A stretch of DNA of 64,000 nt from Candidatus Brachythrix odensensis (lineage in GTDB: Bacteria; Chloroflexota; Anaerolineae; J036; Brachytrichaceae): NCBI GenBank assembly GCA_016714465.1, contig JADKDT010000002.1:434001-498000 (forward strand), in the 5' to 3' direction. Under the pieces are notes generated by a model that was not told the origin of the DNA, did not search any database, and saw nothing but the letters and a program-made list of their open reading frames with translations. The position numbers were made by a program, and so were the translations under genes. Shown in pieces: positions 41,938-51,395 of this stretch (positions within the stretch are counted from its first letter, which is position 1; each line of letters starts with the position of its first letter).

Positions 41938-42675
41938 CTAGACGTCGATGCAGGCCTTGAGCTGGTCCGCGTTAACCTCGTCGGCCACAATTTTGCCGTC
42001 CGAGATGCGAATGATGCGCCGGCAGTGCGAGGCGATGCGCTGATCGTGGGTGACGAAGATGACGGTGATGCCCTTCTGTTCGTTCAGACGCTGAAACAGG
42101 CACATGATCTCGGCCCCCGATTTCGAATCCAGGTTCCCGGTGGGCTCGTCGGCGAGGATGATCGCCGGATCGGTCACCAGCGCCCGGGCGATGGCCACCC
42201 GCTGTTGCTGGCCGCCCGAGAGTTCGTTCGCCTGGTGGTCCAGGCGGTCACCCAGGCCCACCGCGCGCAGGGCCGAGGCCGAACGCTCGCGCCTCTCGCG
42301 CGAGCGCAGGCCGCTGTAGATGAGAGGCTGTTCTACGTTGGACAAGGCGGACGTCCGGCGCAGCAGGTTGAACGACTGGAAGACAAATCCGATCTTTCGG
42401 TTGCGAATCTCGGCCAGGGCGTCATCCTTGAGATTCTCAACATCGACCCCGTCCAGACGATATGTGCCGGCCGTGGCCTGATCGAGACAACCCAGGATGT
42501 TCATCAAGGTGGACTTGCCCGAACCGGAAGGGCCCATGATGGCGAGCAGATCACCCGGATAGATCTTGAGTGTCGCGCCCTGCAGGGCGTGCACTTCGTG
42601 CTCGCCAAGCTTGTAGGTCTTGGTGAGCAGATCCGCGTCAATGACCGGATCCGGCAAGGTGGTCGTGGTTGTCAT
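41938..42675 (-). CDS. MacB/LolD-type ABC transporter ATPase
   Basis: 245 residues. Walker A GPSGSGKST, Q-loop VFQSFNLL, signature LSGGQQQRVAIARAL, Walker B AIILADEPTGNLD, H-loop VTHDQRI. It powers the two MacB-like permeases by mechanotransmission. Start at ATG 42675 is 4 nt from the adaptor stop (42679). Confidence 0.95.
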   Translation of the reverse strand: MTTTTTLPDPVIDADLLTKTYKLGEHEVHALQGATLKIYPGDLLAIMGPSGSGKSTLMNILGCLDQATAGTYRLDGVDVENLKDDALAEIRNRKIGFVFQSFNLLRRTSALSNVEQPLIYSGLRSRERRERSASALRAVGLGDRLDHQANELSGGQQQRVAIARALVTDPAIILADEPTGNLDSKSGAEIMCLFQRLNEQKGITVIFVTHDQRIASHCRRIIRISDGKIVADEVNADQLKACIDV

Positions 42676-42678
42676 CGG

Positions 42679-44097
42679 CTACTGCCCCAGCACATTCGGC
42701 GCGAGCGGGGCAACTACGGTCATGCCCTCAGTCGCGCCCGATACCACTTCGCTAAAGGTGTCGTTCCGCAACCCAGTCTGGACTTCGACCTCGCGGGTCT
42801 TGTCACCATCGCGCACGGTCAGGAATGACTTGCCCGACGCGCGATCGCGGCGGATGGCCCAGTTCGGCGCGAGCAGCGCGTTGTCGCGCTTGTCGAGGAC
42901 CACAGCGGCGTTGGCGGTCATGCCGATCTTGAGCGTCGGATCCGGGTTGGTCAGGACGACTCGGACTGAATAAGAGACCACCCCATTGACAATGGTCGAT
43001 GTCGGCGCAATGCGATCAACCTTGCCTTTGATCTCAAGGCCGGGAAGTGAATCAAGGGTGATATTGACATCCTGTCCGACCCGCACCCGAGCGACGTCGA
43101 CCTCGTCCACGGTCACGTCAATCCGTAGCACCGAGTTGTCGACGACGGTGATGACGGGCTGCGCGCCGCCAGATTCGCCGACCCGCAGGTTTACGACCGA
43201 GACCACGCCGGCCACCGGAGCGATGATCGTCGCCTGATCGATCCGGCGCTGGGCCTGCCGCACTTGCACCTGAGCGCCCTCAATTTGAGCCTGAGCTTGC
43301 TTGCGCTGCGCTTCAGCCTGATCCAGGTCGAATTGGCGGGCCGGAAGCTTAACCTTCTCCAGCGAAGCCTTCGCGCTTTGGATCTGCTGCCAGGCCGCGC
43401 CGAGCTGAGCGGCATCCGCGCCCTGGCTGAGCTTGTCATACTGGGCCTTGGCTGATTTGTAGTTGTTGGTCGCCTGCTCCAATTGCACACCGGCCGGATT
43501 CGACCCAATGGTGGCTGGGTTGCGGGCATAGGCGGCATCATAGGCCGATTGGGCCGAGCGCAAGGCGGCTTCGGTATTGCGCAAAGACGCTTCCGCCGCC
43601 GCGTAGTCCGCAGCCTGCGGTCCCTTGCGGACCTTCTCATAGTTCGCGTAAGCCGACGACAGGGCGGCGTCGGCGGCGTCAATGTCGGATTTGCGGGGAC
43701 CTTCGACGGTCCGGCTGAAGTTGGCGTTGGCCGTCAGAAGCGATGTATTGGCCTGGGCGAGGGATGCCTGAGCCTGGGCAAGACCCAACTCGAGGTCGGC
43801 TGTGTCGATTTTGGCAAGCGGATCGCCCTTTTTGACCGCATCGCCCACTTTGACGTTGACGACAGAAACCATCCCCACTTGTTGGAAGCCGAGGCGGGTT
43901 TCCGCTTCCGGCTGGATATTTCCCGTGGCCGTAACCGTGGCTATCAGCGAACCCCTCGACAAGGCAGCGCTGCGCTGCGAGGCGGGATTGGCGCCAGGGG
44001 CCTGAGCAGAACAAGCCGCCAAAACCAGGGCGACGGCGGCGGGGGCGGCCAGGCGCGAGAGTCGCGCGGCGCGTTGTGCGAAATCAACGAGAGTCAT
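42679..44097 (-). CDS. MacA/HlyD-family periplasmic adaptor, lipoprotein
   Basis: 472 residues from ATG 44097. Lipoprotein signal (LAAPAAVALVLAAC), biotinyl-lipoyl-like halves (ETRLGFQQVGMVSVVNVKVG and ATIIAPVAGVVSVVNLRVG) around an Ala/Gln-rich coiled-coil hairpin of about 200 residues, then beta-barrel and membrane-proximal domains. It connects the permeases to the envelope exit. In a monoderm it would work without TolC. It overlaps the MarR gene by 14 nt. Confidence 0.93.
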   Translation of the reverse strand: MTLVDFAQRAARLSRLAAPAAVALVLAACSAQAPGANPASQRSAALSRGSLIATVTATGNIQPEAETRLGFQQVGMVSVVNVKVGDAVKKGDPLAKIDTADLELGLAQAQASLAQANTSLLTANANFSRTVEGPRKSDIDAADAALSSAYANYEKVRKGPQAADYAAAEASLRNTEAALRSAQSAYDAAYARNPATIGSNPAGVQLEQATNNYKSAKAQYDKLSQGADAAQLGAAWQQIQSAKASLEKVKLPARQFDLDQAEAQRKQAQAQIEGAQVQVRQAQRRIDQATIIAPVAGVVSVVNLRVGESGGAQPVITVVDNSVLRIDVTVDEVDVARVRVGQDVNITLDSLPGLEIKGKVDRIAPTSTIVNGVVSYSVRVVLTNPDPTLKIGMTANAAVVLDKRDNALLAPNWAIRRDRASGKSFLTVRDGDKTREVEVQTGLRNDTFSEVVSGATEGMTVVAPLAPNVLGQ

Positions 44098-44662
44098 TAT
44101 TCTCCTCAGAAAAGTGGGTGGGTGACGACGGCGCGCCCGAAGTTGAATCGGCGTCCGTGGCAATACGCAGGCGAAGACCCTGGGCGACACTTTCGGCCAT
44201 TTCGGCGTTGTCGGTCATCAGTCCCAGAAGATCGCGCATGAAAACAAGACATTCGCGCGCACGCGATGTGCCAAGCACGTTCAGCGCGCGGGTAAGGCTG
44301 TAGCGGCCGTCGAATTCGGCGAAGGCATCGAGAATGCCCTCCGCCTTGACCGTGATGGTAAGGGGAGTGCGGCGACGATCGTTTGGATCGCGGCCGCGCT
44401 GGATCAGCGCGTTCCGCTCCAAAGCGTCGATCACCGGCGTGAGCGAGGCGGGTTCCAAGGCCAGCATCCGGCTGAGCTCGGTCAAGGTGCACGGGTGACT
44501 GCGCAACATGCGCAGCACGCCGTATTGCACCGCGCTCCCGATTTCAGGCGGCAGATGGCGCTCCAGATCAACGCGCGATACGCGCGACACGATCGCCATC
44601 AAGACCGTCAATTCTGTTGCCAGAGCCTTGACGTCGGCAGGGTCATTGGTTGAGCGCGTCAC
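44084..44662 (-). CDS. MarR-family transcriptional regulator
   Basis: 192 residues from GTG 44662. Winged helix: MLRSHPCTLTELSRMLALEP, SLTPVIDALERNALIQRGRD, DRRRTPLTITVKAEG. MarR proteins respond to phenolic or drug-like ligands. As first gene of the exporter operon, it most likely represses its own promoter. The tail is Ser/Glu/Asp rich. Confidence 0.9.
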   Translation of the reverse strand: MTRSTNDPADVKALATELTVLMAIVSRVSRVDLERHLPPEIGSAVQYGVLRMLRSHPCTLTELSRMLALEPASLTPVIDALERNALIQRGRDPNDRRRTPLTITVKAEGILDAFAEFDGRYSLTRALNVLGTSRARECLVFMRDLLGLMTDNAEMAESVAQGLRLRIATDADSTSGAPSSPTHFSEENNDSR

Positions 44663-44700
44663 TTAGATGATTAGTAGCCTTATTATATGGGCGCTGACTG
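44663..44700 (-). promoter_or_regulatory. Promoter region of the MarR-exporter operon
   Basis: TATAAT on the minus strand at 44687-44682, 19 nt before GTG 44662, with a repeated TTAGATGA/TTAGTAG (plus strand 44673-44687) between -10 and start codon, a possible MarR site. Confidence 0.45.
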
Positions 44701-44750
44701 AGCAAATGATGTGCGCTGAGTGAGTCGGCCGGCCGGGTAGAATGGCCCCG

Positions 44751-45419
44751 ATGCGCTTCGGGAGACACCGCAAATTCCAGTCGACCGCACTTGCCCGCTC
44801 GCTCGGGCAAGTGGGCGCGGCGAGCGCTGCCGGCGGCGATCGGCTGATGCGCGCCGCCACTCAAATCATCAACATTCTTTGGGTGGTCGCGCTGTCGTCC
44901 CTGCGGGGCGCCATTTCCGAGTTCAGCCCGGCCCAATTGCCCGCTTCAGTCGTGTCGTTTGGCGGGCTGACCGTCATCTCCATCGCCGCGCATCGCTTGC
45001 GCGAGCAGTTGGCTCGAGATGCCTGGCTCGTCACGCGCTGGGCATCCTGGAGCGTGGCTCTGACGGAGCTTTGGGTCAGGGTGCGTGCAACCGCGCACAC
45101 CATTCAGGTCTGGCCGCGAACCTGCCCGCCCGAGCCAGGGCTTTTCCTCGCCAGCATCGCGATGGCAGGGGCCGCCATTTTCCGTTGGCGGCTGCGCGCG
45201 CCGGAGGCCGCCGCCGCGCTGGCGCAGCGCATCCAGCGCCTGCTCCGCCACGCGCCGGTGGATGTTGACGCGCTCCGGCGCTGGCTGTCCGATTGGCTGC
45301 CTGGCTGGGATCCCGCCAGCGGCTTGCGTGTTGAAGGACTTGCCCGCGCAAACAGCGTGATTTCAACCGGCGTGCGCCCAACGCTATTTGCTCCGATATC
45401 GCTCCCCCAGCGCTGCTGA
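44751..45419 (+). CDS. Hypothetical membrane protein
   Basis: About 222 residues. TAGAAT at 44738-44743 is 7 nt before ATG 44751, a leaderless start. Hydrophobic stretches at about residues 37-52 (IINILWVVALSSLRGA), 66-80 and 129-145, then an Arg/Ala-rich C-terminal part. No domain is recognised. Other frames here give arginine-rich shadow products only. The desaturase follows after 82 bp. Confidence 0.5.
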   Translation: MRFGRHRKFQSTALARSLGQVGAASAAGGDRLMRAATQIINILWVVALSSLRGAISEFSPAQLPASVVSFGGLTVISIAAHRLREQLARDAWLVTRWASWSVALTELWVRVRATAHTIQVWPRTCPPEPGLFLASIAMAGAAIFRWRLRAPEAAAALAQRIQRLLRHAPVDVDALRRWLSDWLPGWDPASGLRVEGLARANSVISTGVRPTLFAPISLPQRC

Positions 45420-45501
45420 TTCCCGCAGATTCCCCTGCCGCGCGCCTGTGCCGGAAGCCGTTTGGCCCGGTTATCCATCCCGCCCACAAAGGAGAGTCAC
45501 G

Positions 45502-46506
45502 ATGCCCGCATTTGGACAGGTCGATCAACGCCTGGAAAGCAAGCTGGTTGAGCTATACCGCCTTCACAAGGAGCGGTCGGCCAAGATCGACTGGAGTTAC
45601 CACGAGTTTCTGCCGATCAGCCGGCGACTGAAATTAAACGATGTTCGCCCGGACGGAAGCGATGACCTCGCCCGCGCCGACCTTTTCGAGCGTGAAATCG
45701 TTATCGTTCAGGATCCGCGCCGATCCATGCTCAGTCCGGAGATCTATCTCGCCGTCGAGACGGCCCTGCTGACCGAGGTGAATCTGCCCTGGTTCACCAC
45801 TGAGCTGTACTCGACATTCAAGGGATCGCTGAAGGTCCTCATCGATTTCGTCCACACCTGGACAGCCGAAGAAGACCAGCACGGCGACTTGCTCGACACG
45901 TATTTGCTGCTCACCGGGAACGGCGACGCCCTGGAACGCCGCAAGCTGCGCAAGACCGTGGTTGAAGGTGGTTTCGAAACCGGATTGACAACCGCTCTCG
46001 AAACAATGGTCTATACGACCATCCAGGAGCGCGCAACGATGGCGTTCTACCTCAACGTCGCCCAGGCCTGTGAAAGCCAGGATCCGGGGCTAGCGCGTGT
46101 GCTGCGGCGGCTCGCCCGCGATGAGACGCTGCACTACGCGTTCTACCGTGACGCGGTCAAGGCCCATCTCGAGATCAACCCCAATCTCGTCCAGCTCGTC
46201 ACTGATGTCATGCTCAACTTCGAGATGCCCGGCCGCGGCATGCCCGACTATGAGCGCCGGGTTGCCATCATCGCCAAGCACGCTCATTACGGTCCCGCCG
46301 AGTACTACTCGCAGGTGCTCGATGAGCTGATGAGTCAATGGGACATCCGGCGCCTCCAGCCCACCTACCCCGAGGCCCGCGAAGCCCTTCAAAAGGCCAT
46401 CGCCCATGTGGACCGTCTGGCCCGCATCGCGGCCCGCGGCGCCCGCAACAGGCCGGCGCCGGCCAAGGCCGAAGCCGAGGACCGCCTGGCGCACGGGGAG
46501 AACTAG
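45502..46506 (+). CDS. Acyl-ACP desaturase (fatty-acid desaturase type 2)
   Basis: 334 residues from ATG 45502, SD AAAGGAGA. Ferritin-like di-iron fold with both ligand motifs: EEDQH (in HTWTAEEDQHGDLL) and DETLH (RRLARDETLHYAFY). Soluble enzyme that introduces a cis double bond in acyl-ACP using O2 and ferredoxin; related to mycobacterial DesA and plant stearoyl-ACP desaturase. It implies aerobic unsaturated fatty-acid synthesis. The C-terminus is Ala/Arg-rich. Confidence 0.92.
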   Translation: MPAFGQVDQRLESKLVELYRLHKERSAKIDWSYHEFLPISRRLKLNDVRPDGSDDLARADLFEREIVIVQDPRRSMLSPEIYLAVETALLTEVNLPWFTTELYSTFKGSLKVLIDFVHTWTAEEDQHGDLLDTYLLLTGNGDALERRKLRKTVVEGGFETGLTTALETMVYTTIQERATMAFYLNVAQACESQDPGLARVLRRLARDETLHYAFYRDAVKAHLEINPNLVQLVTDVMLNFEMPGRGMPDYERRVAIIAKHAHYGPAEYYSQVLDELMSQWDIRRLQPTYPEAREALQKAIAHVDRLARIAARGARNRPAPAKAEAEDRLAHGEN

Positions 46507-46513
46507 CTCAGGA

Positions 46514-46558
46514 TTCAAAAACAAGCTGCCGGGCGAAGCCCGGCAGCTTGTTTTTGAA
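46514..46558. terminator. 21-bp perfect hairpin between convergent genes
   Basis: Arms 46514-46534 and 46538-46558 with AAAAA/TTTTT at the base and GAA loop; bidirectional terminator between the desaturase and ComF genes. Confidence 0.85.
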
Positions 46559-46564
46559 AGGAAT

Positions 46565-47239
46565 TCAGGCCCGCGCGAGGGTCAACGCCGCCACATCGGC
46601 AGCCCCCGCCCGGTAGAGCGCATCGGCGCATGCCCGGAGCGTCGCTCCGGTGGTGTACACGTCGTCGATCACCAGAACGCGCCGCCCGGACACCCGGGCC
46701 GCCTGAGCGAAAAACGCGCCCGCCACGTTGGCCTGCCGAGCGTTTCGGTCGAGCTGGGCCTGTTGGGCGGTGGCGCGCTGGCGCGCCATCGCCGCGCGCT
46801 CAAGCGGACTTCCAATGACGCGCGCCACGACCGTGGCCAGACGCTCGCTCTGGTTGTAGCCGCGTTCGCGCTGGCGGACAGCGTGCAGCGGCACGGGCGC
46901 GACCAGGTCGGCTGCCCAATCCGGGGCGCCAGCCTGCCACGCCCGGGCCATCCGCTCTCCAAATGGGCCGGCCAATTGCGGTGAGCCGCCGTATTTCAAG
47001 GCGTGAATCCCCTCGCGAAGCGGCGGCGCAAAGCGCGCCCAGGCGATTTCGAGCAGCGGCCGGCCATCGTCGAGCATGGCGCGTGTAATGCCCTCCGCGC
47101 CAAGCGCCGCTTCGCTGGCTGAGCACGTCGGACACCACCAACCCTGCCCCGTCGCGCCGCAGCCGCCGCAACGCGGCGGATACAGAAGATCCAGGCCTAG
47201 CCCGATACTATGCCGAATCTTGCCCCATAATAGGTTCAT
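46565..47239 (-). CDS. comF: ComF-family phosphoribosyltransferase-like protein
   Basis: 224 residues. N-terminal zinc ribbon (PPRCGGCGATG ... WWCPTCS), then a PRTase fold with PVPLHAVRQRERGYNQSERL and VLVIDDVYTTGATL. ComF proteins support DNA uptake in transformable bacteria; the enzymatic role is unproven. No other competence gene is adjacent. Confidence 0.93.
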   Translation of the reverse strand: MNLLWGKIRHSIGLGLDLLYPPRCGGCGATGQGWWCPTCSASEAALGAEGITRAMLDDGRPLLEIAWARFAPPLREGIHALKYGGSPQLAGPFGERMARAWQAGAPDWAADLVAPVPLHAVRQRERGYNQSERLATVVARVIGSPLERAAMARQRATAQQAQLDRNARQANVAGAFFAQAARVSGRRVLVIDDVYTTGATLRACADALYRAGAADVAALTLARA

Positions 47240-47287
47240 TGACTTCCCTCTTGCGCGCCCGGTATAGGACGTTACAATTTGGCCACG

Positions 47288-48242
47288 ATGTTTGGATCAA
47301 CCATATTGGATGTCGTCATAGGCGTCGTCTTTCTTTTTCTAGCATTGAGCCTGGTCACCAGCATGCTCAACGAATCCATCGCGGGCTTTCTTTCGCTGCG
47401 CGGCCGCACCCTCGAGCAGGGCGTGCGAAGCATGCTGAACGATCCCGCGGGCGAGCGCCTGGCCCGCCAAGTGTACGCACATCCGCTCGTCACGGCGCTT
47501 ACAAAGCAGACCACGCTGGATCGCATCCTGCGCCGCGCACCCAGGCCCCCCTACCTGCCCGCCAGCGTATTCTCGGCCGCTTTGATGGACAGCATCGTCG
47601 ATACGGTCGCCCCCGACGCCCCCGATCGCCAGAAACTCATGGCTGAGCTGGGCAATGTCGTCGTGTCGCTTCCTCCCGGAATGCGACAACATCAAACGCG
47701 GATTGATCAGCCTGATCGACGATGCGGCCGGCGACGCGCGCAAGATCAAGGACAACCTTGAGAAGTGGTTCAACGATTCCATGGAGCGCGTGGCGGGCTG
47801 GTACAAGCGGCTTGCCCAGAAGATCACGGTCGGGGTCGCCATTGTGCTCGCCCTCATCACCAATGCCGACATGCTGATGGTCGCGAATGCGCTGCATCGA
47901 GATTCCGCAGTTCGCGGCGCGGTGTCCGCCGCCGCCGCCGAGGCGGTCCGCAGCGCCATCCCAGGCAATTCGTTTGATTCACTTGTTGCCGTCAACAACG
48001 CCCTCACCCGCATCGACCTGACCGATCTGCCGGTTGGCTGGCAACCAAAACCCGGCTCCGCTGCCGATCCACGCCAGGCCCCGATCACTCTGCAAGGATG
48101 GTTGGCGAAACTGGCCGGGATCGCCTTCACCATCATTGCCGTCAGCATGGGCGCGCCGTTCTGGTTCAACGTGCTGGGCAACATTGTGCGGCTGCGCATC
48201 GACGGCGAGCCGCCCACAACTGCAAAAGGGAGCAACCCATGA
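47288..48242 (+). pseudogene. Uncharacterised membrane protein (N- and C-terminal helices), split by a frameshift
   Basis: Frame 1 from ATG 47288: membrane helix ILDVVIGVVFLFLALSLVTS then MLNESIAGFLSLRGRTLEQG, a start shared by a widespread family of unknown function. Frame 2 (to 48242) continues with DNIKRGLISLIDDAAGDARK, a helix near KITVGVAIVLALITN and a last helix GIAFTIIAVSMGAPFWFNVL. The break is in CCTCCCGGAA near 47672-47679. Whole product about 318 residues. TACAAT at 47273-47278 is 9 nt before the ATG. It overlaps the next gene by ATGA, so both act together. Confidence 0.75.
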
Positions 48243-49447
48243 CCGACCTCATCCTCGTCATCGCGTCCGGTGCGCGTCCGCTCTTTCAAGAGGGCGCTCC
48301 CGAGATTCCCGCCGCGGTCTTCGTGGCGGTGCTTGGCCTGATCCTGCTGGGCGCCGGAATTGCCGCCGGCCGTCTGACCGCCAATCGGACGATTCGCGCG
48401 GCGAAAGCGGAGTCTGAGCAGATCCGCTTTGCAAATGAAGCTGCCGTAGTCGCCCGCAGCCAGGCCGTCAACGAACGCGAGCGCGCCCTCGGCGAGCTTG
48501 ACACGCGCAAGCAGGAGCTCAACCTGCTTGAGAATCAGATCCGGTCGCTCCAACGCCAGCTCGATCAGGCCCGCGCCGCCTGGCGGGCTGCCGAGAAACA
48601 AGTCGAGGACCTGGGCAACCAGGTCAAGGAAGGCCGGGCCCAAACCGACGCCCTGCGGGTCGCCAATGTCAATCTCGAGAAGGTCGCGACGGAGCGGCAG
48701 ATTGCGCTCAATAAGGCCAATCTCCACATTACCGAGCTCGAAGCCCGGCTGGCGGACACGCAGAGCGCCGCGTCCGAACGGCAGTCCCTGCTGGCCAACG
48801 CCAATGCCCAGATCAGCCGCTATCGCTCGCGCATCGTCGAGCTCGATTACGCGGCCTCCGAACTCGAGTCAGGCGTTTCCGCGCTCGGCTCCTACATGCA
48901 GGCGCTCCGCCGTCGCATGGCCGATGCAGCCACTCTGGAGGACATCCCCGCCCGCCCGACGCCACCGGCCGACGGCAGCCTGACAGTCGCGTCTCCGCCC
49001 GAGCCGGAGTACGCTCCCACCGGCAGTCTGGCCCAGGCAACCGAGAGCGTGGAAGGCAAACTCGCTTCGCTGGCCGACAATGTCGCCGCGCTGGGCGCCT
49101 CGCTTGGTATGGCGTCCTCAACGTTGGATTCCGCGCCCATGCCGATCTCCGACCCTGCTCCCGCGCCTGTTGTCGACACGGCGCCCGAGCCAGTCATTCC
49201 TGCCGCCGCCATCCCCAACACGGTCGAAGAGGCCGGTGACTTTTCCCAGCTTCAGGCCATCAACGGTATCGGTGTCATGTATGCGCTTACCCTGACAAAA
49301 GGCGGCATTTCATCGGTCGCCGATCTGGCCAACGCTTCGGTTGATCAGGTTGACGCCGTCATCCGCGCGCCGCGCTGGCGCAAGCCCGACTACGCCGACT
49401 GGATCCGCCAGGCGCGTGAGGTGGCGGGTATGGCTACGCCGGCCTGA
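48239..49447 (+). CDS. Membrane-anchored coiled-coil protein with C-terminal helix-hairpin-helix domain
   Basis: 402 residues from ATG 48239 (4-nt overlap). One membrane helix (about 24-47, AAVFVAVLGLILLGAGIAAG), a coiled coil from about 50 to 225 (many Glu/Gln/Arg/Ala heptads), a Pro/Ala-rich disordered linker, and a compact end domain (about 330-400) with LQAINGIGVMYALTLTKGGI ... VIRAPRWRKPDYADWIRQAR, of the helix-hairpin-helix kind that follows GI/LT helices in DNA- or protein-binding modules. The same plan recurs in the 702-residue protein at 52005. Function unknown. Confidence 0.7.
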   Translation: MTDLILVIASGARPLFQEGAPEIPAAVFVAVLGLILLGAGIAAGRLTANRTIRAAKAESEQIRFANEAAVVARSQAVNERERALGELDTRKQELNLLENQIRSLQRQLDQARAAWRAAEKQVEDLGNQVKEGRAQTDALRVANVNLEKVATERQIALNKANLHITELEARLADTQSAASERQSLLANANAQISRYRSRIVELDYAASELESGVSALGSYMQALRRRMADAATLEDIPARPTPPADGSLTVASPPEPEYAPTGSLAQATESVEGKLASLADNVAALGASLGMASSTLDSAPMPISDPAPAPVVDTAPEPVIPAAAIPNTVEEAGDFSQLQAINGIGVMYALTLTKGGISSVADLANASVDQVDAVIRAPRWRKPDYADWIRQAREVAGMATPA

Positions 49448-49469
49448 TACCAGGTCAAAGAGTTTGTTT

Positions 49470-49523
49470 TCGGAGGCGACATCCCCGCCCCGGCTTACGC
49501 CGGGGCGGGGATGTCGCCTCCGA
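49470..49523. terminator. 25-bp perfect hairpin between convergent genes
   Basis: Arms 49470-49494 and 49499-49523 (CGGAGGCGACATCCCCGCCC core) around TTAC. The longest perfect arms in the window together with 54284. Confidence 0.7.
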
Positions 49524-49538
49524 TATTTGTGCGGTGGC

Positions 49539-50898
49539 TCAGACGCCGCGCCGCGTTGCGCGCGGTTTGGCCGGCGCGCGCGCAGGGGCGGAGGCCTCGG
49601 CCGGCGGCGCGTCAACGGCCGGCGGGTCGGGCAGCGCCGGAGCGGGGCGCGGCTCATCCTCATCCAACAGGCTGACCAGGGCCGGGTGGGCGTCGCACCA
49701 CGGCTCGCTGTCGGCATACTCCATCGCCGCCAGCATCTGCAGCAGCGGCGCAAGTTGCTGCGGGTCATCGAGTCGATTGCGCGCATGCACTTGTTTCAGG
49801 ACCGCGCGCTGCTCGGCGGTCAAAATACGCCGATACTCGCCGCGGATCTCGGCCTCGGCGCCCAGCACATGGTCGATCTCGATTCGCCCCATCCGATGCG
49901 CGCGGGTGATCGCGAAACGAATCACCCGCATCAGTTCGCGGAATACCCCGCCGCTGATCCGGGCGGCTTCGTCGAGTGCCCGAGTGGAGATCAGGTCGGG
50001 GTTGAGCCGCCGGCGCACCGTCTCGCGCATCACGTCGTAGCCGACCGGATCGCGCCGGCTCGAGCCGCGCTTGCGCAGCTTGACATTGGGCAGAAACACG
50101 GCCCGGTCGCGAATCGCCTCAAATTCAGGCGTGTAGAACAGCGAGCTCGAAACCGTATAGACGATGGCGAAGTTCGGCTGCAGCATCGTTTCGCGGTGAC
50201 CGTGGAAAATGGCCCGCGCTGCGGGGGCGTCCATCTTGTCGAGGTCATCGATCAGGATGAGCGGGGTTTTCTTCGTCTGCGCTTGAATGACATCGGCGAT
50301 ATGGTCAATCGCTTCGGCCAGCTCGCTCATCCCCCGCTCGATGATCTGGCGCAACTCCTGGCGCGTGCTGGGTTCGAATTTCACCCGGGTTGCCAGCCGG
50401 GCAAAGAACACGTCCAGGCCGCCGTCCACATCCACGGAAGGCATCTTGCGCGCCCGCACAATCTCCTCGGTCACCTGCCCGCGCCAGTGATCCAGCTCGC
50501 TCTCCAGGGAATCAGGGATGCGCCCGCCGCGGGCCTTGAACTCGCGATACATCCGGCCGCCAATCGCGAGCAGCACATCGCGGTAATCCAGATTGTTGAC
50601 ATCCGCTTCGTCGCGAATGCTGAACAGGACGGGGAAATACTTGGACCGGATCTCCGGATTTGCGGCAACCCGGCGGAGTTCATTGGATTTGCCGCAGCCT
50701 CGGTTGCCCGAGAAGAAGCATCGGCGGCAGGCGAAACGGCGCGCCAAGCTCCTCTTCGAGCCGGGCCACCGGGTTCTCGGGGCGTTCGACGTAAAAAGGG
50801 TTGACGGCGCCGCCTGGCAATGGCTCAAGCGGCAGGTCGAGCTCGAAATTTGGCCAGGCCCGGCGCAGGTCGGACGCGGCGGTGTACGAAAACGTCAT
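49539..50898 (-). pseudogene. P-loop (AAA-type) ATPase, split by a frameshift at the Walker A lead-in
   Basis: From ATG 50898: MTFSYTAASDLRRAWPNFEL ... NPVARLEEELGAPFRLPPML, then the frame changes near 50712-50722 into SGNRGCGKSNELRRVA (Walker A GNRGCGKS). The rest runs intact to 49539 with Walker B TPLILIDDLDKMD, sensor-like FAIVYTVSSSLFYTPEF, a helical lid (SGGVFRELMRVIRFAITRA) and a Pro/Ala-rich tail. Full product about 453 residues. One extra base in the CTTCTTCTC run would repair it. The layout (AAA_16/KAP-like, with DDLDKMD) occurs in STAND and defence-type ATPases. ATG overlaps the stop of the PIN gene. Confidence 0.8.
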
Positions 50899-51395
50899 GG
50901 CCGGTCGTCCACGCGAAGGTTGTGCCACTCGTCCGATTGGGCGAAAATCCCGAGGTGCGCGACATGGGTCGTCACCACAACCGGGTTGAGGCCGCTCGCG
51001 CGTCCGGCCACCAGCGCCTGGGCGGCCAGAATGATGTCCATATCCAGCGCGCCCTCGCGCACACCCACCCCCAGATCGGCCCGGCCGAACTTCTTGGCGG
51101 CCGCCCAGATCTCCGAGGCGCGCAAGAGCGCGCCGGTGCTCAAGGGCAGGTAGAACATCACCACCTTGAGGTCATCCAGCGCTCGAAGCGCCCGCATGCG
51201 GTCGGTCCGCAGCAGCTCTCGGCGCACCTCATAGTCGGCGATTTCTGGGATCGCAAAACGCCCGCCCTGGCGCAGCAAATCGCGCGTCCAACGGTGGCAC
51301 TCCAACGCCGCGGCCGACGCGGTCGGATTGGTGAGAAGGCTCAACATCCCGGCGTCGAGGACGAACAGCGTTGTGCGGGTGTCTACGATGTTCAC
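50895..51395 (-). CDS. PIN-domain-like protein
   Basis: 166 residues. PIN fold by pattern: first acidic residue in FVLDAGMLSLL, Glu in IPEIADYEVRREL, Asp in ALDMDIILAAQALV and the end VVVTTHVAHLGIFA, where VapC toxins have TxNxxHF. PIN domains are Mg-dependent RNases. It overlaps both neighbours by 4 nt (HTH gene upstream, ATPase downstream), so the three are one operon. As HTH-PIN pairs are often toxin-antitoxin modules, it may be a toxin, but the upstream protein is longer than usual antitoxins. Confidence 0.75.
   Translation of the reverse strand: MNIVDTRTTLFVLDAGMLSLLTNPTASAAALECHRWTRDLLRQGGRFAIPEIADYEVRRELLRTDRMRALRALDDLKVVMFYLPLSTGALLRASEIWAAAKKFGRADLGVGVREGALDMDIILAAQALVAGRASGLNPVVVTTHVAHLGIFAQSDEWHNLRVDDRP

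Noticed and set aside
41266..42828. 520-residue reading frame opposite the ABC exporter genes
   Set aside because: Antisense to the MacB permease and ATPase, spans two real genes; a GC-rich shadow.
47339..48727. 462-residue reading frame on the minus strand
   Set aside because: Antisense to the membrane protein and the coiled-coil protein; no domain.
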